A stretch of 64,000 nt of DNA from the NCBI RefSeq assembly GCF_948329825.1, contig NZ_CAOJCM010000001.1:620001-684000 (forward strand), written 5' to 3'. The stretch's first letter is position 1, and each line of letters opens with the position of its first letter. This DNA comes from Paenibacillus sp. JJ-100. Its GTDB lineage: Bacteria > Bacillota > Bacilli > Paenibacillales > Paenibacillaceae. The position numbers and the translations under genes were made by a program. The notes beneath the pieces are model-generated. The model searched no databases. It was given only the letters and a program-made list of their open reading frames with translations, and was not told the DNA's origin. Below, piece by piece: positions 47,102 through 56,617 of the stretch.

Positions 47102-48389
47102 GGATTATTTATCCCAAGAAGAGATCGATGCTTTGCTGCGGCAATCGGAACCCGAATCTGATTCGGAACCCGCCCAGAAAACGGTTGATGATTTTCTGAC
47201 GGAGCTTGAACAGGATGCCTTGGGAGAGATTGGAAATATTACATTTGGTAGTGCTGCGACAGCGTTGTCTACGCTGCTCGGACTTAAAGTAGATATTACA
47301 ACACCTAAAGTATCGATCATAAGTCGAACCCAGTTTGAAGAAGCGTTTCCGAAACCTCACGTTGCTGTTCATGTGAATTACGTGGATGGATTTGAAGGAA
47401 TTAACTCACTGGTTATTAAAAAGAGAGATGCTCAGATTATAGCTGATCTCATGCTTGGCGGCGAAGGGAATCCGGCTGACGAAGATCTGAACGAAATTCA
47501 TATCAGCGCGGTTCAGGAAGCGATGAACCAAATGATGGGATCGTCTGCTACCTCCATGTCGAGTATCTTCAATCGGTTTGTAAATATTTCTCCACCTGGT
47601 ATTGATATTCTCGACTTAGAAAGTGGGGAGGGTGTCACCAATCTTCCTTCAGATGAAACACTCATTCGAGTTTCGTTTCGTCTCTTAGTAGGGGATCTGA
47701 TCGATTCTAATCTAATGCAATTGCTGCCGGTACCTTTTGCTAAAAACATGGTAGAAATGTTAATAGGAGGGGCTCAAGAGTCCACATCTAATGCACCTGT
47801 AGATTCGGCTCCAGAGTCACCATCGATTCCAGCTGCACCAACTGTAACACCTGAGGCAACACCAGCGCCACCATCGGTTATGGAGCAACCAGCGGCTCAA
47901 CAACAGATGCCTCCACATGTTCCACAGCAGCCAGTTCAAGACTACAGTGGTTACGGACAAACGCCTATGGAGATGCCACAAGGAATGCCTCCACAGCAGC
48001 CTTATGGTATGCCTCCACAGCAACCCTACGGAGCACCTCAACACTATGGTGGTGTACCAAATAGGAATGTAAATGTACAGCCTGTTCAATTTGCCAACTT
48101 GCAAAATGGGGCTTACGGTCAGGTTGACGAGAACAATTTGAATTTATTGATGGACATTCCCCTTAAGGTCACCGTAGAATTAGGAAGGACCCAAAAGCAA
48201 ATTAAAGATATATTGGAATTATCGCAAGGTTCGATTGTCGAACTGGACAAGTTGGCTGGTGAACCTGTCGATATCCTCGTTAATAACAAGTTAATTGCCA
48301 AGGGAGAAGTCGTCGTTATTGACGAAAACTTTGGTGTTCGTGTTATCGATATCGTTAGCCAATGGGACCGCATTCAGAAATTACAATAA
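47091..48389 (+). CDS. fliY: Flagellar motor switch phosphatase FliY
   Basis: Dephosphorylates CheY-P at the C-ring. The 432-residue protein (B. subtilis about 378) has two CheC-type phosphatase motifs (ALGEIGNITFGSAATAL and AVQEAMNQMMGSSATSM), a Pro/Gln/Met-rich linker with repeated PPQQPYG units near residues 230-310, and a C-terminal FliN/SpoA domain (LLMDIPLKVTVELGRTQKQIKDILELSQGSIVELDKLAGEPVDILVN). Starts with TTG at 47091, with AAGGAG at 47076-47081, overlapping fliM by 11 bases. Confidence 0.92.
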   Translation: MTSKDYLSQEEIDALLRQSEPESDSEPAQKTVDDFLTELEQDALGEIGNITFGSAATALSTLLGLKVDITTPKVSIISRTQFEEAFPKPHVAVHVNYVDGFEGINSLVIKKRDAQIIADLMLGGEGNPADEDLNEIHISAVQEAMNQMMGSSATSMSSIFNRFVNISPPGIDILDLESGEGVTNLPSDETLIRVSFRLLVGDLIDSNLMQLLPVPFAKNMVEMLIGGAQESTSNAPVDSAPESPSIPAAPTVTPEATPAPPSVMEQPAAQQQMPPHVPQQPVQDYSGYGQTPMEMPQGMPPQQPYGMPPQQPYGAPQHYGGVPNRNVNVQPVQFANLQNGAYGQVDENNLNLLMDIPLKVTVELGRTQKQIKDILELSQGSIVELDKLAGEPVDILVNNKLIAKGEVVVIDENFGVRVIDIVSQWDRIQKLQ

Positions 48390-48417
48390 GCACAATCTAG
48401 GGAGGATTTGAATCAAC

Positions 48418-48783
48418 ATGGCAAACCGAATTTTAGTCGTAGATGACGCTGCATTTATGAGAATGATGATCCGGGACATCTTGTCCAAAAACGGATATGA
48501 AGTCGTAGGAGAAGCACCCGATGGGGCACAGGCAGTAGAAAAGTTCAAAGAACTGCGTCCGGATCTGGTTACAATGGATATCACAATGCCTGAGATGGAC
48601 GGTATTGCTGCTTTGAAAGAAATCAAAAAAATTGATGCTAACGCAAAAGTAATTATGTGCTCTGCAATGGGACAACAAGCGATGGTTATTGATGCGATTC
48701 AAGCTGGGGCTAAAGATTTCATCGTTAAACCTTTCCAATCTGATCGGGTTATCGAAGCAATCAGTAAAACACTGGGTGCTTAA
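48418..48783 (+). CDS. cheY: Chemotaxis response regulator CheY
   Basis: A 121-residue receiver domain with the acidic pocket DD at residues 9-10, phospho-acceptor Asp54 in TMDITMPEMDG, Thr/Ser near 83 in CSAMGQ and the conserved Lys in FIVKPF. Binds FliM in its phosphorylated form. Confidence 0.96.
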   Translation: MANRILVVDDAAFMRMMIRDILSKNGYEVVGEAPDGAQAVEKFKELRPDLVTMDITMPEMDGIAALKEIKKIDANAKVIMCSAMGQQAMVIDAIQAGAKDFIVKPFQSDRVIEAISKTLGA

Positions 48784-48788
48784 GTAAC

Positions 48789-49331
48789 ATGTTGATGGCT
48801 CAGGGTAATACTCCAGAACCAGCTGGCGCAGGAATGAATTACTATCTACAGCTTGTATGGGTGATTGTTGTCCTGGCCGTCATCCTGGTCCTTATTGTCT
48901 ACCTTATCCGATTCTTGAACAAACGAAATCAGCAATGGTTTCGAAGTGGCACCGTCCGCATTTTGGGAGGAGTCGGTCTAGGACAGAACAAGTCACTGCA
49001 AATTTTAGAGATTGGCGGAAACGTTTATTTGATTGGTGTGGGCGATAATATTCAGTTGCTCGATAAGGTTTCGGATCTGGAAGAAGCTCAGAGAATTATA
49101 GATTCCTTTGAAAAGGATGCTGCTTCACAGCAAGGGAGTCTATCACCTATCATTGCCAAGCTCGCTAAACGTCTTCGTAAAGAAGAACCGCCTCGGGAAA
49201 TGGAAATTGAGGACACCACTTCTTTTCATGAGATGTTTGAATCCAAACTTCGGCAGATGCCAAACCGTAAAGAGAAGATGGAAAAGCTCCTGGATCAAGA
49301 CAATACTACAGATCGGTCGAGGGATTCATGA
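48789..49331 (+). CDS. fliO: Flagellar export protein FliO (FliZ)
   Basis: A 180-residue single-span protein (TM about residues 18-42) that helps FliP assemble. It has the family core VRILGGVGLGQNKSLQILEIGGNVYLIGVGDNIQLLDKV. ATG at 48789; an internal ATG at 48834 is also possible. It overlaps fliP by four bases. Confidence 0.85.
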   Translation: MLMAQGNTPEPAGAGMNYYLQLVWVIVVLAVILVLIVYLIRFLNKRNQQWFRSGTVRILGGVGLGQNKSLQILEIGGNVYLIGVGDNIQLLDKVSDLEEAQRIIDSFEKDAASQQGSLSPIIAKLAKRLRKEEPPREMEIEDTTSFHEMFESKLRQMPNRKEKMEKLLDQDNTTDRSRDS

Positions 49332-50083
49332 AGAAAAAGATTTGGTTAGCGTGTTGTTTCATAGGACTTATGAGCCTGGCATCTGTTACGGTGGCTTTTG
49401 CCGAGCCGATTCCTAATATTGATATCCAGATTGGGAATGGTGACGGCAGCACGCCAAGTACAAGTTCGTTATCAATCATTTTATTAATTACAGTGCTGAG
49501 TATAGCACCTGCAATACTAGTATTGATGACCAGTTTTACCCGGATCGTTATTGTGCTTGGGTTTGTCCGAACTTCGCTTGGAACCCAGCAGATGCCTCCG
49601 AATCAAGTTTTGGTCGGTCTGGCTCTTTTTCTGACACTATTCATTATGTCGCCAACGCTCTCTTCTATTAATCAAGTTGCTTTGCAGCCTTATCTTAAGG
49701 GAGATCTGACACAAACGGAGGCGTTAGAGAAAGCAGCAGATCCGATTAAGAAATTTATGTTTACTCACACACGTGAGAAGGATATCCTGCTTTTCATGAA
49801 ATACAATCAGGCGGAAAAACCTGAAACGTATCAAGATATTCCTATCACCGTTTTGGTACCCGCATACGCAATCAGTGAGCTCAAGACAGCATTCCAAATG
49901 GGATTTATGATATTTATTCCATTCCTGGTAATCGACATCGTTGTGGCGAGTACACTCATGGCCATGGGTATGATGATGCTTCCCCCGGTCATGATCTCAT
50001 TACCATTCAAAATACTGCTCTTTGTTCTAGTAGACGGGTGGTATCTGGTAGTCAAGTCACTATTGCTGAGTTTTAACACTTGA
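49328..50083 (+). CDS. fliP: Flagellar export gate protein FliP
   Basis: A 251-residue gate component with a signal-peptide-like N-terminus and the FliP signature LLMTVLSIAPAILVLMTSFTRIVIVLGFVR-type helix around residue 60, then TPPNQVLVGLALFLTLFIMSP-like segment and C-terminal hydrophobic helices. Confidence 0.94.
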   Translation: MKKKIWLACCFIGLMSLASVTVAFAEPIPNIDIQIGNGDGSTPSTSSLSIILLITVLSIAPAILVLMTSFTRIVIVLGFVRTSLGTQQMPPNQVLVGLALFLTLFIMSPTLSSINQVALQPYLKGDLTQTEALEKAADPIKKFMFTHTREKDILLFMKYNQAEKPETYQDIPITVLVPAYAISELKTAFQMGFMIFIPFLVIDIVVASTLMAMGMMMLPPVMISLPFKILLFVLVDGWYLVVKSLLLSFNT

Positions 50084-50108
50084 ATCGGAGCGTTAAAGGA
50101 GGACGGTC

Positions 50109-50378
50109 ATGACTTCGGAGTTTATTATCGGTCTGGCCGGAAAAGCAGTATATACGTCTTTGCTGGCCAGTGCACCTATGCTTATACTAGCTCTGGTTGT
50201 AGGACTTATTATTAGTATTTTCCAAGCAACAACTCAAATTCAAGAGCAGACTTTAGCCTTTGTGCCTAAAATCGTCGCTGTACTCTTAGCGGTGCTTTTG
50301 TTTGGGCCTTGGATTTTGAATCTATTAGTCGATTTTACGTTTAACATATTCGATAATCTTTACAGATACATAGGGTAG
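50109..50378 (+). CDS. fliQ: Flagellar export gate protein FliQ
   Basis: An 89-residue protein with two membrane helices; family match in AGKAVYTSLLASAPMLILALVVGLIISIFQATTQIQEQTL. Confidence 0.94.
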   Translation: MTSEFIIGLAGKAVYTSLLASAPMLILALVVGLIISIFQATTQIQEQTLAFVPKIVAVLLAVLLFGPWILNLLVDFTFNIFDNLYRYIG

Positions 50379-50387
50379 GCTGTAGCG

Positions 50388-51176
50388 ATGGAGATCTGGT
50401 TACAAAGTTTCCCTGTTGCTCTGCTCATGTTTTGTCGAATATCCTCATTTTTTGTAACTGCGCCTGTCTTTTCGGCTCGAAACGTACCTGCTTCATTTAA
50501 GATAGGAATATCTGCCTTTGTTACATTGACTGTATATATGACCTTTGGTATTCATCAGACTGTCCCAACAGACTTAAGCTACATTTTGCTGATTATTAGG
50601 GAAATCCTGATTGGTCTGCTTCTAGGATTTGTGGCTTATCTCTTAATGACGGCTGTACAGACTGCGGGTGCGTTTATTGATATCCAGATCGGTTTTGGTA
50701 TAGCCAACGTGTATGACCCGATGACGGGGGCCTCTGCACCACTTACAGGTAACTTTAAATATGCTTTTGCTATGCTTTTGTTTCTAACAATGAACGGACA
50801 TCATTACCTGCTGGATGGCATCGTATACAGCTATAAATGGATTCCGTTATCAAATGTATTCTTTCTGAGATTAGCGGACGGCAGCATAGCGGAATTTCTC
50901 GTACGTACATTTGCACAGTCTTTCCTGCTTGCTTTCCAGATGGCTGCTCCGGTAGTTGTCGCATTGTTCCTGACAGATGTAGGTTTAGGTTTTTTAGCCA
51001 AAACAGCTCCGCAGTTTAATGTATTTGCTGTAGGTATGCCGCTCAAGGTGCTCGTCGGAATAGCGATTTTGCTCCTGCTGGTTCCTAGCTTTGCCTTTGT
51101 GTTTGGCCAATTGTTTGAGGTCATGTTCCGTTCGATGGAAAAATTACTCGGGACGATCGGACAAAGGCCGGTATGA
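50388..51176 (+). CDS. fliR: Flagellar export gate protein FliR
   Basis: A 262-residue polytopic gate protein with SGALTFLMTAVQTAGAFIDIQIGFGIANVYDPMTGA and several more hydrophobic segments. flhB follows immediately. Confidence 0.94.
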   Translation: MEIWLQSFPVALLMFCRISSFFVTAPVFSARNVPASFKIGISAFVTLTVYMTFGIHQTVPTDLSYILLIIREILIGLLLGFVAYLLMTAVQTAGAFIDIQIGFGIANVYDPMTGASAPLTGNFKYAFAMLLFLTMNGHHYLLDGIVYSYKWIPLSNVFFLRLADGSIAEFLVRTFAQSFLLAFQMAAPVVVALFLTDVGLGFLAKTAPQFNVFAVGMPLKVLVGIAILLLLVPSFAFVFGQLFEVMFRSMEKLLGTIGQRPV

Positions 51177-51199
51177 GTGAACGGAGGACAGGATTAAAG

Positions 51200-52282
51200 A
51201 TGAAACTTCAACTCGACCTCCAGTTGTTTTCAGGGGAGAAGACAGAGAAAGCTACCCCGAAAAAGCGGCAGGATACACGTAAAAAGGGTCAAGTCGTTAA
51301 AAGCATGGAGTTATCGGGTGCCTCAATTCTCCTATTCACATTTCTAACCATGATGATATTTAGTTCGTTCTACAAGGATCGCATGGTTAAACTGTTTACG
51401 GATGTTTTTATCAATCGGCTCAGCATGAATGTTACTGAAGAAAATGTAATGTCACTGATGATGCGTTACGGGATTGAAGTCATGTTAGTGCTCGCTCCCG
51501 TTTTGCTAGGCGCAGTCTTGGTTGCATTAATTGTGAATTACATGCAAGTGGGTTTCCTTCTCGTAGGTGAGGGTTTGAAGCCGAAGCTCGAGAAGCTAGA
51601 TCCGATCAAAGGTTTTAAAAATATCTTTTCACTTCGTTCGTTAGTTGAATTTGCAAAATCCGTTCTGAAAATGTCCATTATCGGTTATCTTGTGTACAGC
51701 ACGATTACAAGTTACCAGGCTGATATTGCTTCATTATCACACTTTTCAATGGATGCTATTCTACAATTTGCAGCTTCAATTACTTTGAATCTTGGTATCA
51801 AAATTGCAGTTGCACTGCTGGTGCTTGCCATATTCGATTACATGTATCAGAAGTATGACTATGAGAAGAAGATACGGATGTCGAAGCAAGATATCAAAGA
51901 TGAGTATAAAAAAATGGAAGGTGATCCGCTGATCAAGGGCAAAATTCGGGAACGTCAGCGTCGTATGGCTATGCAGCGTATGATGCAGGAAGTGCCGAAC
52001 GCGGATGTCATCATAACGAACCCAACACACTTTGCTGTAGCGTTGAAGTATGAGGGATCTGAGATGGAGGCTCCACAAATTATTGCTAAAGGACAGGATT
52101 ACGTCGCTCTGCGAATTAAAGAAATTGCCAAAGAACACGGTGTGATTACGATGGAAAACAAACCGCTGGCACGGGCGTTGTTCCAGAGAGCTGAGATTGG
52201 TGACGCTATACCAGCTGATTTGTTTCAAGCTGTAGCCGAAGTGCTGGCTTATGTATATAAACTAAAGGGCAGAACGAAATAA
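51200..52282 (+). CDS. flhB: Flagellar export switch protein FlhB
   Basis: A 360-residue membrane protein that switches export from hook to filament subunits. It starts LQLDLQLFSGEKTEKATPKKRQDTRKKGQV, has four membrane spans, then the cytoplasmic domain with autocleavage site NPTH at about residues 274-277. ATG at 51200 matches the B. subtilis start; ATG at 51173, overlapping fliR, is the alternative. A second FlhB-like C-domain is ylqH. Confidence 0.93.
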   Translation: MKLQLDLQLFSGEKTEKATPKKRQDTRKKGQVVKSMELSGASILLFTFLTMMIFSSFYKDRMVKLFTDVFINRLSMNVTEENVMSLMMRYGIEVMLVLAPVLLGAVLVALIVNYMQVGFLLVGEGLKPKLEKLDPIKGFKNIFSLRSLVEFAKSVLKMSIIGYLVYSTITSYQADIASLSHFSMDAILQFAASITLNLGIKIAVALLVLAIFDYMYQKYDYEKKIRMSKQDIKDEYKKMEGDPLIKGKIRERQRRMAMQRMMQEVPNADVIITNPTHFAVALKYEGSEMEAPQIIAKGQDYVALRIKEIAKEHGVITMENKPLARALFQRAEIGDAIPADLFQAVAEVLAYVYKLKGRTK

Positions 52283-52306
52283 AAGGGATCGGAGGCCGTA
52301 CATTCA

Positions 52307-54340
52307 TTGAAAACAAAAGATTTAGCAATCCTTGCGGGTATTATCGGCATTGTGTTGATGATGATTCTCCCGATCCCGATCTGGCTGCTCGATTTGTTGC
52401 TTGTTATCAACATCTCTTTGGCGTTGATGATTCTGCTAGTTGCTATGAACAGCAAAGAAGCTTTACAGTTTTCCATTTTTCCGGCTTTGCTGCTTATTAC
52501 AACTTTGTTCCGACTAGCCCTTAACATCTCTACCACAAAGCTGATTTTGGGTGAAGGAGATGCGGGAGCGGTTGTTGCAACCTTTGGTAGCTGGATTGCT
52601 GGAGGACAGGTTGCAATCGGGTTTGTCGTGTTTTTAATCCTGGTTGTAGTTCAGTTTATCGTAATTACCAAAGGTTCTGAGCGTGTGGCTGAAGTAGCAG
52701 CAAGGTTCACCCTCGATGCAATGCCGGGTAAACAGATGAGTATCGACGCGGACTTGAATGCAGGTCTGATCAACGAACAGCAAGCGCGTGAACGTCGTTC
52801 TAAAATCGAACGTGAAGCCGATTTTTACGGAGCAATGGATGGTGCGAGTAAATTCGTCAAAGGAGACGCAATTGCAAGTATTATCATTCTCCTGATCAAT
52901 CTGATTGGCGGCTTTATCATCGGTATGACAGTGCACGGTCTGGATTTCTCAACATCACTTTCGACCTACTCGGTATTGACAATTGGAGATGGATTGGTTA
53001 GTCAGATTCCCGCACTACTTATCTCAACGGCGGCGGGGTTGATCGTTACCAGAGCTTCATCGGAAGGAAACTTGGCAGAAGATATTACGGGCCAGTTGTT
53101 TACATATCCGATACTGATTTATATTGTAGCTTTTGTTATCGCAATGCTAGGATTTTTCACACCAATTCATGTTATTACGACACTACCGCTGGCAGGCGCG
53201 CTTGCTTTTGCTGCTTGGCGAATGCAGAATAATCTGAATTTGAGACAGGAAGCGGAAGAGCAACTGGAAGAAGAACAGCAGATTGAAGAGGTCAGAAGTC
53301 CTGAGAGTGTTATTAATTTGCTTCAGGTAGATCCGATTGAGTTTGAGTTTGGATATGGGCTTATACCATTAGCAGACAATCAACAGGGCGGAGACCTGTT
53401 GGACCGGATCATCATGATTCGTAGACAGTGTGCTCTGGAATTGGGATTGGTAGTGCCCGTGATTCGTATTCGGGATAATATCCAGCTGAGACCTAATGAA
53501 TATGTGATCAAAATCAAAGGTAATGCGGTTGGTGGCGGAGAGCTGCTCCTGAACCATTATCTTGCAATGAGTCCTGGATATGACGAAGAGTCTGTAACAG
53601 GAATTGAAACAACAGAACCAGCCTTTGGACTACCTGCACTGTGGATTGATGAAGTAACTAAAGATCGAGCAGAGCTCGCAGGATATACAGTTGTGGATCC
53701 TCCTTCTGTAGTTGCAACCCATTTGACAGAACTGATCAAAAAACATGCACATGAATTGATCGGGAGACAGGAGACAAAAGCGCTTGTGGACAACCTCAAA
53801 GAGAATTATTCTGCTCTTGTGGATGAAGTGATTCCATCTGTCCTTTCAATTGGTGATGTGCAAAAAGTTCTTGCCAAGCTGCTGCGTGAAAAAATATCCA
53901 TAAGAGATATGGTAACCATTTTTGAGACGCTTGCAGACTATGGGACATATACAAAGGACCCTGATGTGTTGACGGAGTATGTTAGACAATCATTGTCTCG
54001 TCAGATTACACAACAATTTTCACAAAAAGGTGAAACACTTCAGGTTATTACAGTTGGACCAGGTCTTGAGAAGAAAATTGCGGAAAGTGTGCAGCAATCA
54101 GAGCAAGGCAGTTATCTGGCACTGGACCCAGTCTCTACCCAAAGTTTGTATCAAAAGCTGAGTGAACAGGTTAATCGTTTAATTCAATCAGGGCAACAGC
54201 CTATTGTGTTGACTTCTCCAACCATTCGAATGTATCTGCGTCAAGTGATTGAACGAACGATGCAGGATATTCCGGTGCTTTCCTACAGCGAGTTGGAGCC
54301 GAATGTTGAAATTCAAAGTATCGGGGTGGTGAACTTATGA
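52307..54340 (+). CDS. flhA: Flagellar export gate protein FlhA
   Basis: The largest export-gate protein, with about eight N-terminal membrane spans and a large cytoplasmic domain. The 677 residues show the family blocks MPGKQMSIDADLNAGLI, IPALLISTAAGLIVTRASSEG and PDVLTEYVRQSLSRQI. Start is TTG at 52307 with GGAGG at about 52291-52295. Confidence 0.96.
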   Translation: MKTKDLAILAGIIGIVLMMILPIPIWLLDLLLVINISLALMILLVAMNSKEALQFSIFPALLLITTLFRLALNISTTKLILGEGDAGAVVATFGSWIAGGQVAIGFVVFLILVVVQFIVITKGSERVAEVAARFTLDAMPGKQMSIDADLNAGLINEQQARERRSKIEREADFYGAMDGASKFVKGDAIASIIILLINLIGGFIIGMTVHGLDFSTSLSTYSVLTIGDGLVSQIPALLISTAAGLIVTRASSEGNLAEDITGQLFTYPILIYIVAFVIAMLGFFTPIHVITTLPLAGALAFAAWRMQNNLNLRQEAEEQLEEEQQIEEVRSPESVINLLQVDPIEFEFGYGLIPLADNQQGGDLLDRIIMIRRQCALELGLVVPVIRIRDNIQLRPNEYVIKIKGNAVGGGELLLNHYLAMSPGYDEESVTGIETTEPAFGLPALWIDEVTKDRAELAGYTVVDPPSVVATHLTELIKKHAHELIGRQETKALVDNLKENYSALVDEVIPSVLSIGDVQKVLAKLLREKISIRDMVTIFETLADYGTYTKDPDVLTEYVRQSLSRQITQQFSQKGETLQVITVGPGLEKKIAESVQQSEQGSYLALDPVSTQSLYQKLSEQVNRLIQSGQQPIVLTSPTIRMYLRQVIERTMQDIPVLSYSELEPNVEIQSIGVVNL

Positions 54341-55701
54341 GAGTAAAACAATACATTGTTGAGACCATGCCCGAAGCTATGCTTCAAATTCGCAAAGATC
54401 TGGGAAGCGACGCCGTCATTCTGTCCACCAAAGAAATTAAGGTGGGCGGAGTGCTCGGGATGTTCCGCAAGAAACGTATCGAAGTAGTTGCAGCTGTGGA
54501 TAAGGAACAGACAGATAAGGTGAGAGAAGTTTCTAAGAAACAGGTCCAAAATACGCTTCAGTCTGTACCTCGTGCATTTGTACCTGAAGCTTATGCTCAA
54601 ACCGCTCGTTCGTTTGTTGCTGAATCTGATGAAGGGCGAGCAGAAAATGCTGCTGCTCAACACAAACAGGAGAAGACGATGGCTATTCCATCTGTATCAG
54701 AACGAAGCGATATCGATGCAAAAATGGATTACGAATCAGGTCTTCTGCGCAGTGAGCATAAACCGCAACCGCAAGGGGCGGATTTTTCTGGTTCAACCTC
54801 TACTGTGACAGAACGTGTTACACATCAACACCAGGATCAGTTGTTGAACGAGATAAAAGATTTGAAGCAGATGATGACCAAACTATCCAAACAAGGTACA
54901 GTTGGGGACGATCTTCCTGAAGATTTAAGGGAGTTTCAGGAGCAATTGACCGAACAGGAAATTTGGCCTGAAGTATGGGAGTCCTGGTTTGATCCGATTC
55001 AGCGAGGGTTGTCTGAGGGTGAAATAAGCGAACCAGACGTCAGAGATGCACTTCGGTCAGAGGTTACGGCTTTTCTAAAAGATCGTATTCATGAGGGGAT
55101 TCTACCCAGCACTCGCATTGTCTACGTGGCTGGACCAACAGGAGTTGGCAAAACCACAACTATTGCCAAGCTGGCTGCTGAACAGATGTTCAAAAATCAG
55201 CGTAAGGTAGGCTTTATCACCTCGGATACGTACCGAATATCAGCGGTTGAACAGCTTAGAACCTATGCCTCGATTCTCAATGTGCCACTCGAAGTTGTTC
55301 AGTCACCGGGAGATACGCAACGTGCAATTTCCCGCTTGGCACATTGTGACCTGATCTTTATGGATACGGCAGGCAGAAACTATAGGAATGAATTACTAGT
55401 CTCAGAGCTACAAAGTCTGCTTGCTGATGTGGAAAACAGTGAAACCTTTTTGGTTATGAGCATGACGGCGAAAAGCGCAGATATGATACAAATTACAGAT
55501 CATTTCAGCAAATATGGTCTGGATAAAGTAATCTTTACCAAAATGGATGAAACAGGGACTTATGGTTCATTGTTTAATCTCCTGCATCGCTTCCCGCTCA
55601 AACTCGCTTATGTAACAAATGGTCAGAATGTGCCAGATGATTTGTTGAAACCAGATGCGAACTGGTTGTCCAAGGTGTTATTGGGAGAAGAATCACAATG
55701 A
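54337..55701 (+). CDS. flhF: Flagellar biosynthesis GTPase FlhF
   Basis: SRP-like GTPase that fixes flagellar number and place. The 454-residue protein has an N-terminal basic domain, a Ser/Gln linker (about residues 70-200), and a G domain with [27 protein letters not shown] and TKMDETGTYGS. Overlaps flhA and flhG by four bases each. Confidence 0.94.
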   Translation: MRVKQYIVETMPEAMLQIRKDLGSDAVILSTKEIKVGGVLGMFRKKRIEVVAAVDKEQTDKVREVSKKQVQNTLQSVPRAFVPEAYAQTARSFVAESDEGRAENAAAQHKQEKTMAIPSVSERSDIDAKMDYESGLLRSEHKPQPQGADFSGSTSTVTERVTHQHQDQLLNEIKDLKQMMTKLSKQGTVGDDLPEDLREFQEQLTEQEIWPEVWESWFDPIQRGLSEGEISEPDVRDALRSEVTAFLKDRIHEGILPSTRIVYVAGPTGVGKTTTIAKLAAEQMFKNQRKVGFITSDTYRISAVEQLRTYASILNVPLEVVQSPGDTQRAISRLAHCDLIFMDTAGRNYRNELLVSELQSLLADVENSETFLVMSMTAKSADMIQITDHFSKYGLDKVIFTKMDETGTYGSLFNLLHRFPLKLAYVTNGQNVPDDLLKPDANWLSKVLLGEESQ

Positions 55702-56585
55702 AGGATCAGGCCGATTCGCTCCGAAATTTGGTCTCCGGAATATCGGACAACAATGGGAGCAAGGTGAGCAACCGTTCCTCTAAGATTATTACCGTAGCTA
55801 GCGGCAAAGGTGGTGTAGGCAAGTCTAATTTTACATTAAACTTTGCACTGACATTACACGGTATGGGGAAGAAAGTATTGGTGTTTGATGCGGATATTGG
55901 TATGGCTAATATCGATGTTTTAATGGGAACTTCTTCTTCCTATAATCTGTATCATCTTTTATACCGACATAAAACTATAAGGGAAATCATTCAACTTGGT
56001 ACAAACGGCCTACCATATATTGCCGGGGGATCGGGAATGAAGGAACTATTCTCTTTGTCTGATCAAGATCTGGAGTTTTTCGCTAGTCAGGTGGAGGACA
56101 TTGCGCAGGAGATGGATTACGTCATTTTCGACACGGGGGCTGGTCTTTCTCGAGAAAATATGAGATTCATTGGTGCTGCTGATGAATGCCTGATCGTAAC
56201 TACACCTGAACCGACTTCTATCACCGATGCTTATGCCTTAATCAAAGTAATGCATAGCCAGGAGAATGTAACTCCCTTTCGAATGATCGTAAATCGGGTT
56301 GAGGACGAAAGGGAGGCGGAGCGCGTAGCGGAAAAAATAGCTGGAGTGGCAAGGAAGTTTTTACAGACGGAGATTCCGCTTTTAGGGTATGTCTCCGAGG
56401 ATGCCCAGGTTGTTACAGCGGTGAAGAAACAGATGCCCTATCGTCTGGCCTTTCCCAACTGCAAGGCTTCCAAAGATATACAAAAACTTGCACTTCGTTA
56501 TTTAGCTCAACCTGGAGCTACGGGATCCGGAACCTTGTCAGGAATCAAAGGATTTATGAAAAAATGGCTCAGACGAACAACATGA
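55698..56585 (+). CDS. flhG: FlhG (YlxH) MinD-like ATPase
   Basis: A 295-residue partner of FlhF that controls flagellar number. It has the deviant Walker A KGGVGKSNFTLNFAL near residue 34, VLVFDADIGMANIDVLMG, and DTGAGLS. The C-terminal basic, hydrophobic tail may touch the membrane. Confidence 0.94.
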   Translation: MKDQADSLRNLVSGISDNNGSKVSNRSSKIITVASGKGGVGKSNFTLNFALTLHGMGKKVLVFDADIGMANIDVLMGTSSSYNLYHLLYRHKTIREIIQLGTNGLPYIAGGSGMKELFSLSDQDLEFFASQVEDIAQEMDYVIFDTGAGLSRENMRFIGAADECLIVTTPEPTSITDAYALIKVMHSQENVTPFRMIVNRVEDEREAERVAEKIAGVARKFLQTEIPLLGYVSEDAQVVTAVKKQMPYRLAFPNCKASKDIQKLALRYLAQPGATGSGTLSGIKGFMKKWLRRTT

Positions 56586-56617
56586 TTTCTGAATAAAGGA
56601 AACAGAGGTGACACAAT

